This document shows positions 40,038 through 47,351 of a DNA stretch of 49,889 nt, in pieces (within the stretch, counting starts at the first letter, position 1; the number at the start of each line of letters is the position of its first letter). Both the position numbers and the translations under genes were made by a program. The notes under the pieces were generated by a model. The model saw only the letters and a list, made by a program, of their open reading frames with translations, made no database searches and had not been told where the DNA came from. This DNA is from Rariglobus sp. (GTDB lineage: Bacteria > Verrucomicrobiota > Verrucomicrobiia > Opitutales > Opitutaceae), in contig JAQSWS010000016.1 of assembly GCA_029266495.1 (NCBI GenBank), forward strand, positions 1 through 49,889. Direction: 5' to 3'.

Positions 40038-40685
40038 TCAGAGCGCGTGGGCGACCCAGCGGACGCCTTGCATCGTGAGGGTGTGCGCGGCGGGGAATTG
40101 CGTGAACTCGGACGGCGCGTGACCGAGCGAATGATAGAACACGCGGCCTTTGCCCCAGTGTTTTGTCCATGCGATGGGCATGGTGCCGGTGCGGCCTTCA
40201 TGCGTGTAAGCGCTGTCGGCAAGCACGTGCACGCCGGGGTCGACCAACATGTAATACTGTTCGGATTTATAAGCGAAGGAGGCGGGCAGGCCGGCGGTGA
40301 TCGGATGGGCCTGATCCGTGACACGGACCGTGTAATCGCCGACATGCGGATGTCCGACGAAATGTCCGCCGACCATCCATTCGTAGTCGGTGTTGCCGCG
40401 GAAGGCGTCGCCCATGCCACCGTGGATGCCGGCGAGGCCGACGCCCGAGCGCACGGCTTCGAGGAGACCCTTGGTTTGTTCCGGTGTGAGGGCGCCCATC
40501 GTCCAGCACGGGAAAATGACGTCGTAGGTTTTGAGTTCGTCGGCCTCGGCGAGGTGTTCGAGCGATTCCTCGATACGGGTTTCAAAGCCGCTGGCTTGAA
40601 GTTCGCCGGAGAAAATCCGGACGATGTCGAGCGGGGCGTGGCCGGACCAGCCGCCGGCGAGGAAGAGAGCGCGTTTGGACTTCAT
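40038..40685 (-). CDS. ThuA-like domain protein
   Basis: 215 residues from ATG 40685. The fold is of the class I amidotransferase-like type: ALFLAGGWSGHAPLDIVRIF, a YDVIFPCWTMG strand, VGLAGIHGGMGDAFRGN, and the conserved H-P-I-T-A-G and Y-H-S-L-G-H segments typical of ThuA proteins. These have been linked to carbohydrate (trehalose) use, but activity is not proven. It stands divergent to an AraC-type regulator with a 51-base gap, so the regulator may control it. Confidence 0.87.
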   Translation of the reverse strand: MKSKRALFLAGGWSGHAPLDIVRIFSGELQASGFETRIEESLEHLAEADELKTYDVIFPCWTMGALTPEQTKGLLEAVRSGVGLAGIHGGMGDAFRGNTDYEWMVGGHFVGHPHVGDYTVRVTDQAHPITAGLPASFAYKSEQYYMLVDPGVHVLADSAYTHEGRTGTMPIAWTKHWGKGRVFYHSLGHAPSEFTQFPAAHTLTMQGVRWVAHAL

Positions 40686-40736
40686 GAATGCGGGGGAAGG
40701 GGAGACCGACTATAACCGACTCGCTTTTTGATACGA

Positions 40737-41591
40737 ATGGACAGGCTGTTCAACCACATGGATTTTTTGGTCAAGCATTGGGGCGGCTACCTCCGGCACT
40801 TTCCGTCGAATCTGCCGGTGACGACGGTCAACTACATCGATAAGAAAAACCGGTGGGACCGAAAGCGGTTCGAGGTGTGTGCATTTTCGCTGATCCTGCG
40901 CGGACGGGGATCATTTCACCGGATGGGCCGGATGTGGACGGTGAAAGCGCCGTGTGTGATCACGCAGTGGCCGGGGGAATACCTCGAATATGGTCCGGCC
41001 GAGGGTGAGTCGTGGGACGAATGTTACATTGTCTATGATCCGGCGCTGATGCCCCGGCTCCATGCCTGCAAGCTGGTGGATCAGGCGAAACCGGTGTGGC
41101 CGATTCATGATATCGACGCGGTGTGGACGCAGCTTGATGAATTGGTGCGCCTGTCCAACTCGCCGCAAACGGACGGCGTGGCTGACCGGGTGGACCGCGT
41201 CTGCGAGCGGCTGGTGTTGGAAACATGGATGACGTCGTCGTTGGTTTCGACGGAGATGTCGGTGTTGCAAACGGTGCTGGCCAACCTGCGCAAGAACCCG
41301 GGACAGGATGTGGACTTCGACGCGCTGGCGGCGCGCCACGGGTTGTCGCCTTCGACGTTCCGGCGGCGCTGGCTGGAAGCGGTGGGCAAGCCGCCCGCGC
41401 GTTATTTGCAGGAGTTGCGCATGCGCGAGGCGTGTCGGTTGCTGGTCGAGACGAACCGGCCGATTCACGAGATCGCCGGCGTGGTGGGCTTTGTCGACGA
41501 ACTGTATTTCTCGCGACGCTTCCGGCAGGAACTGCGACAGGCGCCGCGTGATTATCGCAAGGCGTATCAGATCGGGCGCGGACGACGGTGA
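40737..41591 (+). CDS. AraC-family transcriptional regulator
   Basis: 284 residues from ATG 40737 (an in-frame TTG at 40728 is less likely). An N-terminal cupin-like sensing domain (VCAFSLILRGRGSFHRMGR, ITQWPGEYLEYGPAEG) and a C-terminal double HTH: ARHGLSPSTFRRRWLEAVGKPP then YLQELRMREACRLLVETNRPI followed by IAGVVGFVDELYFSRRFRQE, the full AraC signature. The gene is divergent from the ThuA-like gene, which suggests a sugar-related ligand (inference). Confidence 0.93.
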   Translation: MDRLFNHMDFLVKHWGGYLRHFPSNLPVTTVNYIDKKNRWDRKRFEVCAFSLILRGRGSFHRMGRMWTVKAPCVITQWPGEYLEYGPAEGESWDECYIVYDPALMPRLHACKLVDQAKPVWPIHDIDAVWTQLDELVRLSNSPQTDGVADRVDRVCERLVLETWMTSSLVSTEMSVLQTVLANLRKNPGQDVDFDALAARHGLSPSTFRRRWLEAVGKPPARYLQELRMREACRLLVETNRPIHEIAGVVGFVDELYFSRRFRQELRQAPRDYRKAYQIGRGRR

Positions 41592-41665
41592 GTGAGGCCT
41601 GCTGGCGGAGTGGTTGCCTACAGAATAATGAAGGAGCGCGATCGCCAGGAGGAGATCAGGCGGAA

Positions 41666-41927
41666 TTAAACGCAAAGACGCGAAGGCGCTAAGAGTGATC
41701 CATTCAGTCAAGGTGGAACGCATTGTCCCCAACGCATTGCGGCGCAGCCGTTCCGGAGAAGCGCGTTAGGAGCAACGCGCTCCACCCTCCCGGATCTCAT
41801 TTGAGAGGAGTGTCTGTCTGACTGCATGAACACGGCTAAGACGGAGCGATCCACGGTTCAGAGTAAGCCTGCGGTTTAAGTTCAGCTGCAGGCTCGGAAC
41901 TTAGCGCCTTGGCGTCTTTGCGTTTAA
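41666..41927. mobile_element. MITE-like element with 28-bp terminal inverted repeats
   Basis: Left arm 41666-41693 begins TTAAACGCAAAGACGCG and continues AAGGCGCTAAG; the right arm at 41900-41927 is its reverse complement with one mismatch in 28. The arms consist of 8-bp units (ACGCAAAG, ACGCGAAG, GCGCTAAG). Inside is a further inverted pair, GGTGGAACGCATTG near 41713 and CAACGCGCTCCACC near 41776. No ORF of note is inside. It fills the gap between the AraC regulator and the VOC protein. Confidence 0.7.
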
Positions 41928-41942
41928 GATCGGGTGAACACA

Positions 41943-42428
41943 TCAGCCGCGGCGGGCGGCTTCGATTTTGGCGATGTCGATTTTGCCCATCTCCATCATC
42001 GCTTCGAAGGCGCGTTTGGCTTCCGCACCTCCTGCGGCCATGGCCTCGGTGAGGGTGCGCGGGGTGATCTGCCAGTTGAGGCCCCACTTGTCTTTGCACC
42101 AGCCGCAGGCGCTTTCCTGTCCGCCGTTGCCGACGATGGCGTTCCAATAGCGGTCGGTTTCCTCCTGGGTGTCCGTCGCGATTTGGAAGGAGAAGGCTTC
42201 GCTGTGCGGGAAGATGGGCCCGCCGTTGAGGCCGATGCAGGGAATGCCGAGCACGGTGAATTCGACGGTGAGGACGTCACCCGCCTTGCCCGAGGGATAG
42301 TCGCTCGGGGCCTTGTGCACGCCGGTCACTTTGCTGTCGGGAAAGGTCGCCGCGTAAAACCGCGCGGCCGCTTCGGCGTCTTTGTCGAACCAGAGGCAGA
42401 TTGTGTTTTTGGGAATGGGTTTGTTCAT
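41943..42428 (-). CDS. VOC-superfamily (PhnB-like) protein
   Basis: 161 residues from ATG 42428. ICLWFDKDAEAAARFYAATF, DVLTVEFTVLGIPCIGLNGG and CGWCKDKWGLNWQITPRTL are typical of the PhnB-like '3-demethylubiquinone-9 3-methyltransferase' domain. The usual metal-ligand positions of glyoxalases are not all evident, so it need not be an enzyme. The end (KIDIAKIEAARRG) is also common to this family. It borders a MITE-like element. Confidence 0.85.
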   Translation of the reverse strand: MNKPIPKNTICLWFDKDAEAAARFYAATFPDSKVTGVHKAPSDYPSGKAGDVLTVEFTVLGIPCIGLNGGPIFPHSEAFSFQIATDTQEETDRYWNAIVGNGGQESACGWCKDKWGLNWQITPRTLTEAMAAGGAEAKRAFEAMMEMGKIDIAKIEAARRG

Positions 42429-42509
42429 CGGAATACAACGAACGAGACAGGCGATCTCGGACAGGGTTCGCGCGGGGTTTTAACCACTGATGACGGAGGG
42501 GAACTTTAA

Positions 42510-42544
42510 AGTAGCGAGTAGCGGGTAGTGAGTAACGAGTAGAT
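42510..42544. repeat. Heptanucleotide repeat (family AGTAGCG)
   Basis: Five tandem units AGTAGCG AGTAGCG / GGTAGTG AGTAACG / AGTAGAT in the intergenic region upstream of the VOC gene: a third heptad family in this window. Confidence 0.8.
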
Positions 42545-42567
42545 GGATGGCTTGAGCCAAGTTCGTA

Positions 42568-42870
42568 GGGACTTCAGTCGGCATTAAAAACGTTCAAGTA
42601 AACCGAGCGCAGACTTAAGTCGGGAGAGCATCGGCTTAAGGCGGAGCTGCCGGGACTGAAGTCCGGAGAGGAAAGACTTGAGCCCATTTAACAGGGACTT
42701 GAGGCGGTATTAAAAACGTTCAAGGGAATGGAGGAGCGGCTTAAGTCGGGGGAGCGTTTGCTTAAGGAGAAGTCCCCGGCACTTGAGTGCGGAGAGCAAG
42801 CACTTGAATGATTTTAATGGGGACTTAAGCCGGTATGAACTGGGTTCAAGTCAATGGAGGGTTGGATTCA
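42568..42870. repeat. 126-bp tandem repeat built of 21-bp subunits
   Basis: The sequence at 42568 (GGGACTTCAGTCGG), at 42694 (GGGACTTGAGGCGG) and at 42820 (GGGACTTAAGCCGG) begins successive copies exactly 126 bases apart, about 2.4 copies. The first two copies also share GTATTAAAAACGTTCAAG-like sequence after it, and each copy divides into six 21-base subunits centred on CTTAAG, CTTGAG or TTCAAG. Translated in one frame these give heptapeptides such as LKSGEER and LKSGEHR, with stops once per copy. No matching gene is recognised. Confidence 0.8.
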
Positions 42871-43131
42871 ACTCATCTTGTTCGGGCTCCGGCGGCGGTC
42901 GCCGCGCTCAAGACCGCGCGCGACGAGTATCTGGCCGTGCAGACCGCGCAATCGGGCGACCAGTCGGGCGCGACCACGAGCCGCAGTCAGTTGGAGGCAA
43001 AGGTGAAGGAAGTGACCGAGAAACGCCGCCAGCTCCAATACGCCGCCGACGCCACCTGGCCGGCGACGAAGAAGGTCAACGCGGGCGTGCGCACGGAGTT
43101 CAAGATCCCGCCCAACCGCGCGCTTAAGTAA
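42835..43131 (+). pseudogene. C-terminal remnant or small gene with coiled coil
   Basis: 98 residues if started at ATG 42835, which lies inside the 21-bp repeat, so the N-terminus is doubtful. The real body begins at about residue 15 (RAPAAVAALKTARDEYLAV) and is a coiled coil with SRSQLEAKVKEVTEKRRQLQYAADATWPATK and end VNAGVRTEFKIPPNRALK. It looks like the end of a longer protein whose start was replaced by repeat sequence; equally it may be a small intact gene with an upstream start lost. A terminator follows. Confidence 0.5.
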
Positions 43132-43151
43132 GCGGGAATCCGAATAAAATC

Positions 43152-43202
43152 ACGCCCGTGGGTGCAGGTAGGTTAAGCCTGCCAGTGCTCACGGGCGTTT
43201 TT
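43152..43202 (+). terminator. Terminator before the Gabija-like pair
   Basis: ACGCCCGTG (43152-43160) and CACGGGCGT (43190-43198) form a 9-bp stem with an inner GCAGG/CCTGC stem and a T5 tail. Confidence 0.8.
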
Positions 43203-43376
43203 GTGAATGGGTGAATGGCGGATGCCGCCGTGGACCGAACCTTCGTTCCTGATGAAATCTCTGCTTCCTTATCCAAAATCCATCGCACTGCTTCCTATCG
43301 GATCGCTAAAGGCCAAATGCTTGATCTAGTGGCGCCTGTGCATCCCCAGCACGTCTAACCCCTTCTGCTGATCCGC

Positions 43377-45104
43377 ATGCAAATTCGTCAACTCACAGTC
43401 GCAAACTTTAGAGGAATCGCCTCCCTGAATTGGAAGCCAGGTCTTTCATTTTGCTGCCTAATTGGAGCGGGGGATTCGGGCAAATCCACTGTTCTTGATG
43501 CCGTTGAAGCTGCGTTGTCATCACGTTGGTTTTCTTTCACCGAGCCTGACTTCCTTGGCTGCGATACCACTAACTCCATCGTTATCGAGGTTACTATAGG
43601 TGAGCTCTCGAAAGCTTTGAAGTCCGATGAGCGCATGGGTCTTTATGTTCGTGGATGGACGGTAGCGGGCGAATTGCGCGATGAACCCGAAGATAACGAC
43701 GAACCAGTGCTCACTGTCCGGCTCACCGTTGACGCCACGATGGAGCCAGTTTGGGAGTTGGTGTGCGACCGAGTGGACGATCCACGCACTATGTCGAACC
43801 GAGATCGCGCCCTCTTTGGTCTTGTGCGGTTGGCAGGTGAGGATGCACGACACCTAGCGTGGGGCCAAGGCTCTGTCCTCTCTCGACTGACCGGCGACAA
43901 CACGGAGGCAACCGCGCGACTTGCCGAAGCCTATCGAGCCGCTCGGGCAAGCGCCAAACTCGACGAGATTGAATCATTGTCTAATGCCGCCGATCTTGCA
44001 GAGGGTTACGCAAAGGGACTGGGAGCATATGTTGAAGGTGCTTACGAGCCGGGTTTGGAGCTTGGCCGCTCGGGACTGTCTTCGGGCTCTATTGCTTTGC
44101 ATGACAATGGCGTGCCGTTGCGACTGGCCGGTTTAGGCACACGTAGACTCGCGACACTGGCTATTCAAAAATCGGCCATTGCTGAGGGCGCGATCGTGTT
44201 GGTCGATGAAATTGAGCATGGGCTGGAACCTCATCGTATCATCGGTGCAATCGCGCAGCTCAAAGCTGGTCAGAATCAAGCAGCCGCAGAGCAAAAGCCG
44301 GTAGGGCAAATCCTGATGACTACGCATTCGGATGTCGCACTTGGTGAAGCTGGTGCCGATTGCCTTCATGTGGTCAAAGTCATCCGCCCAAGCCGCGAGA
44401 TGACTATCGCACGTCCCGCCTCAATCGAGGAAATACGCGTTTTGATGCGCTTTACCCCTCGAGCGTTGTTTGCCCGTCGTATACTTGTGACCGAGGGCAA
44501 CACTGAAGTCGGTATGCTGCTGGGCCTACGAGAGAATTGGCCGCCCCGGCATGGTAACAAACCCATTGAGCAATTGGGGGTGGCGATCGCTGACGGCAAC
44601 GGCGCGCAGGCGTGTGCCATGGCGCTGACTCTGTCCGGTCTAGGATATTTAACGGCTATATATCGCGATTCCGACGACGCACTTTCAGTCGAAAATCTGG
44701 CGGCACTTCTTGCAGCTGGCATTCCGGTTTTTGAATACGGAGGAGGGCTCAATATCGAACAAGCCATCTTCTCGATCGCTTCTGATGAGCTTGTTCAAGA
44801 ATTGCTGGTGTATGCGCGGGCTGAACGCGGCGTTGAAGCCATCGACAACAATCTCGCCATCAAGATACCCGACCTGACTATCGATAATATCCAAGGCGAT
44901 TTCATCGCTTGGGAGATACTAGGCGCGTTAAATGGTCAGCAACTTCGCGAGGCCATTGCGGAGTTGGCGGTTCGCAAAAAGTGGTTCAAAGACCAGCGTA
45001 TTGGCCGAGGTCTGGCTCCGTTTGTGTGGCGCATCGTTACCGCTACTCCTACGTCACCTCTTGCCACCGCACTCAACCAAGCCGAGCAATGGCTTTATGC
45101 CTGA
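43377..45104 (+). CDS. gajA: Gabija GajA-like OLD-family ATPase/TOPRIM nuclease
   Basis: 575 residues (GajA is 578). N-terminal ABC-type ATPase: Walker A GAGDSGKST (30-38), Walker B IVLVDEIE (D277, E278), and a switch TTHSDVALG. A C-terminal TOPRIM domain follows, with E373 in VTEGNTEVG, D406 in IADGNGA and D431/D433 in YRDSDD, so both active sites look intact. GajA is a DNA endonuclease that recognises phage DNA and is inhibited by nucleotides. The downstream gene overlaps by eight bases and codes for a UvrD-like helicase, as in Gabija systems. Base composition appears lower in GC than the neighbours, which fits recent transfer. Confidence 0.87.
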   Translation: MQIRQLTVANFRGIASLNWKPGLSFCCLIGAGDSGKSTVLDAVEAALSSRWFSFTEPDFLGCDTTNSIVIEVTIGELSKALKSDERMGLYVRGWTVAGELRDEPEDNDEPVLTVRLTVDATMEPVWELVCDRVDDPRTMSNRDRALFGLVRLAGEDARHLAWGQGSVLSRLTGDNTEATARLAEAYRAARASAKLDEIESLSNAADLAEGYAKGLGAYVEGAYEPGLELGRSGLSSGSIALHDNGVPLRLAGLGTRRLATLAIQKSAIAEGAIVLVDEIEHGLEPHRIIGAIAQLKAGQNQAAAEQKPVGQILMTTHSDVALGEAGADCLHVVKVIRPSREMTIARPASIEEIRVLMRFTPRALFARRILVTEGNTEVGMLLGLRENWPPRHGNKPIEQLGVAIADGNGAQACAMALTLSGLGYLTAIYRDSDDALSVENLAALLAAGIPVFEYGGGLNIEQAIFSIASDELVQELLVYARAERGVEAIDNNLAIKIPDLTIDNIQGDFIAWEILGALNGQQLREAIAELAVRKKWFKDQRIGRGLAPFVWRIVTATPTSPLATALNQAEQWLYA

Positions 45105-46491
45105 AGCCGCAGACCTTTTTGCTCTGGGCAATGCAGCCGTTGTGGCTCCAGCGGGTCACGGAAAAACCGAGATCATTGCTAAAGTTGCTGCGCTAGGACA
45201 CCGAGCATTGATCCTGACACACACGCATGCGGGCGTTCACGCCATTCGTGCGCGGCTAAAGCGTTTGGGCGTGCCTCATGCGCGGGCCTCCGTCGACACC
45301 ATTGCCGGGTGGTCCATGCGATACGCGCATGCTTTTCCGGGTGTTGCCCAACCCCCTAAAGGCACGCCGCAAGGTGCGCAGTGGGATCAGCTTTATCGAG
45401 GCGCAACGCTGGCGCTCGGAGTCAAAGCAGTCCGAGAAGTAGTTGCTGCTTCTTATGACCGTATCCTGATCGATGAGTATCAAGATTGCGGGGGGCTTCA
45501 ACACGAGCTTGCCGTCGCGCTCTCTGCTATCGTGCCGACATTGATTTTCGGTGACTCGATGCAAGGGATCTTTGAATTTGCTGGAGCAACATTAAGTTGG
45601 GACCACCAAATCCACGTCCGCTTCCCATTTGCTGGAACGCTTGCGACACCGCATCGCTGGGCAGGCAAGAATCCCGGACTCGGGCAATGGGTTGCGGAAA
45701 CGCGCGAAAAGCTCATGCGAGGCGAAGACATCGATCTGGTTGATCCAAGAATTACCTATCGCGAATCAACTAATGCCTTCGACATGGAAACCTTGTTTGA
45801 AGGCATTGACGGCAAAGAGGGCAGTTTCGCGGCCATACATTGCCACAAAAGTATCTGCTATAGCCTAGCAAAGGCGGCCCGCGGGGGATACCAAGCTATT
45901 GAGGAAATCGCAGCCAACCGGCTTCGCGAGTTTGCTACAACTTGGGACCAAGCGACTGACGCCCAAGGCAGATTCGATACGATTACCAAGCTGGTCGACG
46001 ACTGCTTCCACAAAAAAAAGTTTGTCGAAGGTGAAGCTATCGATCCTGAAGACGCGTCTATCGTGGCAGCACTTCGAAAATTAATACCCGGTCTTTCCAT
46101 TGGAAACGGTGCCGAAGCCGCCGTTCATTTTATTGCAATGTCTCGCAAGCGTCCAAACTGGAAATTATTTCGTAGCGAGTTATGGCGAGACGTGGAGCGT
46201 GCAGCAATTGAGGTTGCTGCAGGGCGTGCGGAAAACATGGAAATTGCAGCCGGCAGCGTGAGACAGCGGGTCAGCAACTCAGGTCGCAAGCTTCCCAAGC
46301 GGACCGTGTCTACGCCGCTTCTGTTAAAGGGACTGGAATTCGACCATGTAGTCATTCCAGACGCGACCCACTTCGCCAATGAACGGCTAGCCCAAGCCAA
46401 ACTGTTTTATGTAGCGATCTCGCGCGCCACTCGATCGCTTACGATATCGTCTTCTCAGCGTATCCTACGGTTTCCCATCCCCAACGCATAA
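45097..46491 (+). CDS. gajB: Gabija GajB-like UvrD-family helicase
   Basis: 464 residues from ATG 45097, overlapping GajA's end; longer open frames start inside GajA. Walker A APAGHGKTE (18-26), Walker B RILIDEYQDC (122-131), the motif-III-like FGDSMQGIFEF, motif V STPLLLKGLEFDHVVIPDA and motif VI KLFYVAISRATRSLTI show an SF1A helicase. GajB is about 494 residues in the described system and binds GajA to form the active complex. The ATPase or helicase acts after nicking; how is not fully known. Confidence in Gabija type is high because of order and motifs together. Confidence 0.87.
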   Translation: MPEAADLFALGNAAVVAPAGHGKTEIIAKVAALGHRALILTHTHAGVHAIRARLKRLGVPHARASVDTIAGWSMRYAHAFPGVAQPPKGTPQGAQWDQLYRGATLALGVKAVREVVAASYDRILIDEYQDCGGLQHELAVALSAIVPTLIFGDSMQGIFEFAGATLSWDHQIHVRFPFAGTLATPHRWAGKNPGLGQWVAETREKLMRGEDIDLVDPRITYRESTNAFDMETLFEGIDGKEGSFAAIHCHKSICYSLAKAARGGYQAIEEIAANRLREFATTWDQATDAQGRFDTITKLVDDCFHKKKFVEGEAIDPEDASIVAALRKLIPGLSIGNGAEAAVHFIAMSRKRPNWKLFRSELWRDVERAAIEVAAGRAENMEIAAGSVRQRVSNSGRKLPKRTVSTPLLLKGLEFDHVVIPDATHFANERLAQAKLFYVAISRATRSLTISSSQRILRFPIPNA

Positions 46492-46501
46492 GTGATCGCG
46501 A

Positions 46502-47320
46502 TTAAAAAGGCGGCCAACTTTTCCAGAAGAGAGGAAAAGATGCGTTATATGTATGGCTGTGCGCGTAATGATAAGCGACTTTGTAGCCATGACTTGATGC
46601 CGATTTTCGAGCAATTAAATCTTGTAACGAGCTGCTAATATGCCCCGGCAGGATATCGCGATACGCCAAATGAGGATCGGCATCACAGCGTCCACAAGTA
46701 TCAAGGAAGGAGGCCGCAGAGCGAAGCTCACTCGCGATATAATCGTAGCCGGCGCTATGCTCGGAGATATGACTGAGAATATACTCACGGGCTTCGTTGA
46801 ATCTTTTTTCCCCCACGGCTAGGCGCTCCGCCCACTTATCGAGCTCTTTTACTCCCGCTTCATTGACTGCAATCTCACGCGAAAAGGTTTCCGGAGAACT
46901 GGGTCTTGCAGAAATGGCCAAGGCTGAAGACACCCAGACAGGAATATCCTCATACAAATTGCTCCACGTCTGCCTGCCCAGCGAGTCAAAGATCAAATTG
47001 GAAGCAGCAGCGAGATGGGCCGTGAGTGCTTCGCTTCGATATCCGTCGGTGGGCACCGGATTAACAGGCATCTCTACGCGTATCCAGATTCCAAACTCCT
47101 GTTTGCGCCACTTCAGGATAGCCGGGCAGAATAAATGAATCCTTCCATATTGGTGCCAGCTATAGACAGGCACGTCCTTTGTTATCCAGCGCTTGCCGCG
47201 CCGCACACGTTCTGTGTGAAAAGTTTCAAAGCGTTTTTGTGTAGATTCATCAGTCCGTAGCTCAACCACGACTTTTGCACTCACAGATTGCTCGCCAGAT
47301 TTAGCTGTGGACTCACTCAT
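46502..47320 (-). CDS. Hypothetical protein next to the Gabija-like pair
   Basis: 272 residues from ATG 47320. No domain recognised. The N-terminus (ESTAKSGEQSVSAKVVVELRTD) is followed by mixed beta strands (RWITKDVPVYSWHQYGRIHLF), and the second half is helical with a Cys pair and His (SFLDTCGRCDADPHLAYRD), which could bind metal, and an unusual end (HYAHSHTYNASFPLFWKSWPPF). The codon use and base composition match the Gabija genes rather than mutS. It is convergent to gajB with 10 bases between and follows mutS by 31 bases. It may be an accessory defence gene, or unrelated. Confidence 0.6.
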   Translation of the reverse strand: MSESTAKSGEQSVSAKVVVELRTDESTQKRFETFHTERVRRGKRWITKDVPVYSWHQYGRIHLFCPAILKWRKQEFGIWIRVEMPVNPVPTDGYRSEALTAHLAAASNLIFDSLGRQTWSNLYEDIPVWVSSALAISARPSSPETFSREIAVNEAGVKELDKWAERLAVGEKRFNEAREYILSHISEHSAGYDYIASELRSAASFLDTCGRCDADPHLAYRDILPGHISSSLQDLIARKSASSHGYKVAYHYAHSHTYNASFPLFWKSWPPF

Positions 47321-47351
47321 TGGATTTCAAGGGGCATATGAGCTGGTTTTA

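Noticed and set aside
42568-42870. CRISPR-like array in the 126-bp repeat
   Set aside because: Subunits are contiguous with no constant repeat plus variable spacer structure.
42783-43127. ORF in frame 3 over the repeat and the remnant
   Set aside because: It reads the coiled-coil body out of frame and becomes Arg/Gly-rich; the 42835 frame gives the protein-like sequence.
44932-45096. Longer start for the helicase
   Set aside because: It would lie inside the OLD nuclease gene; ATG 45097 gives the expected N-terminus just before Walker A.
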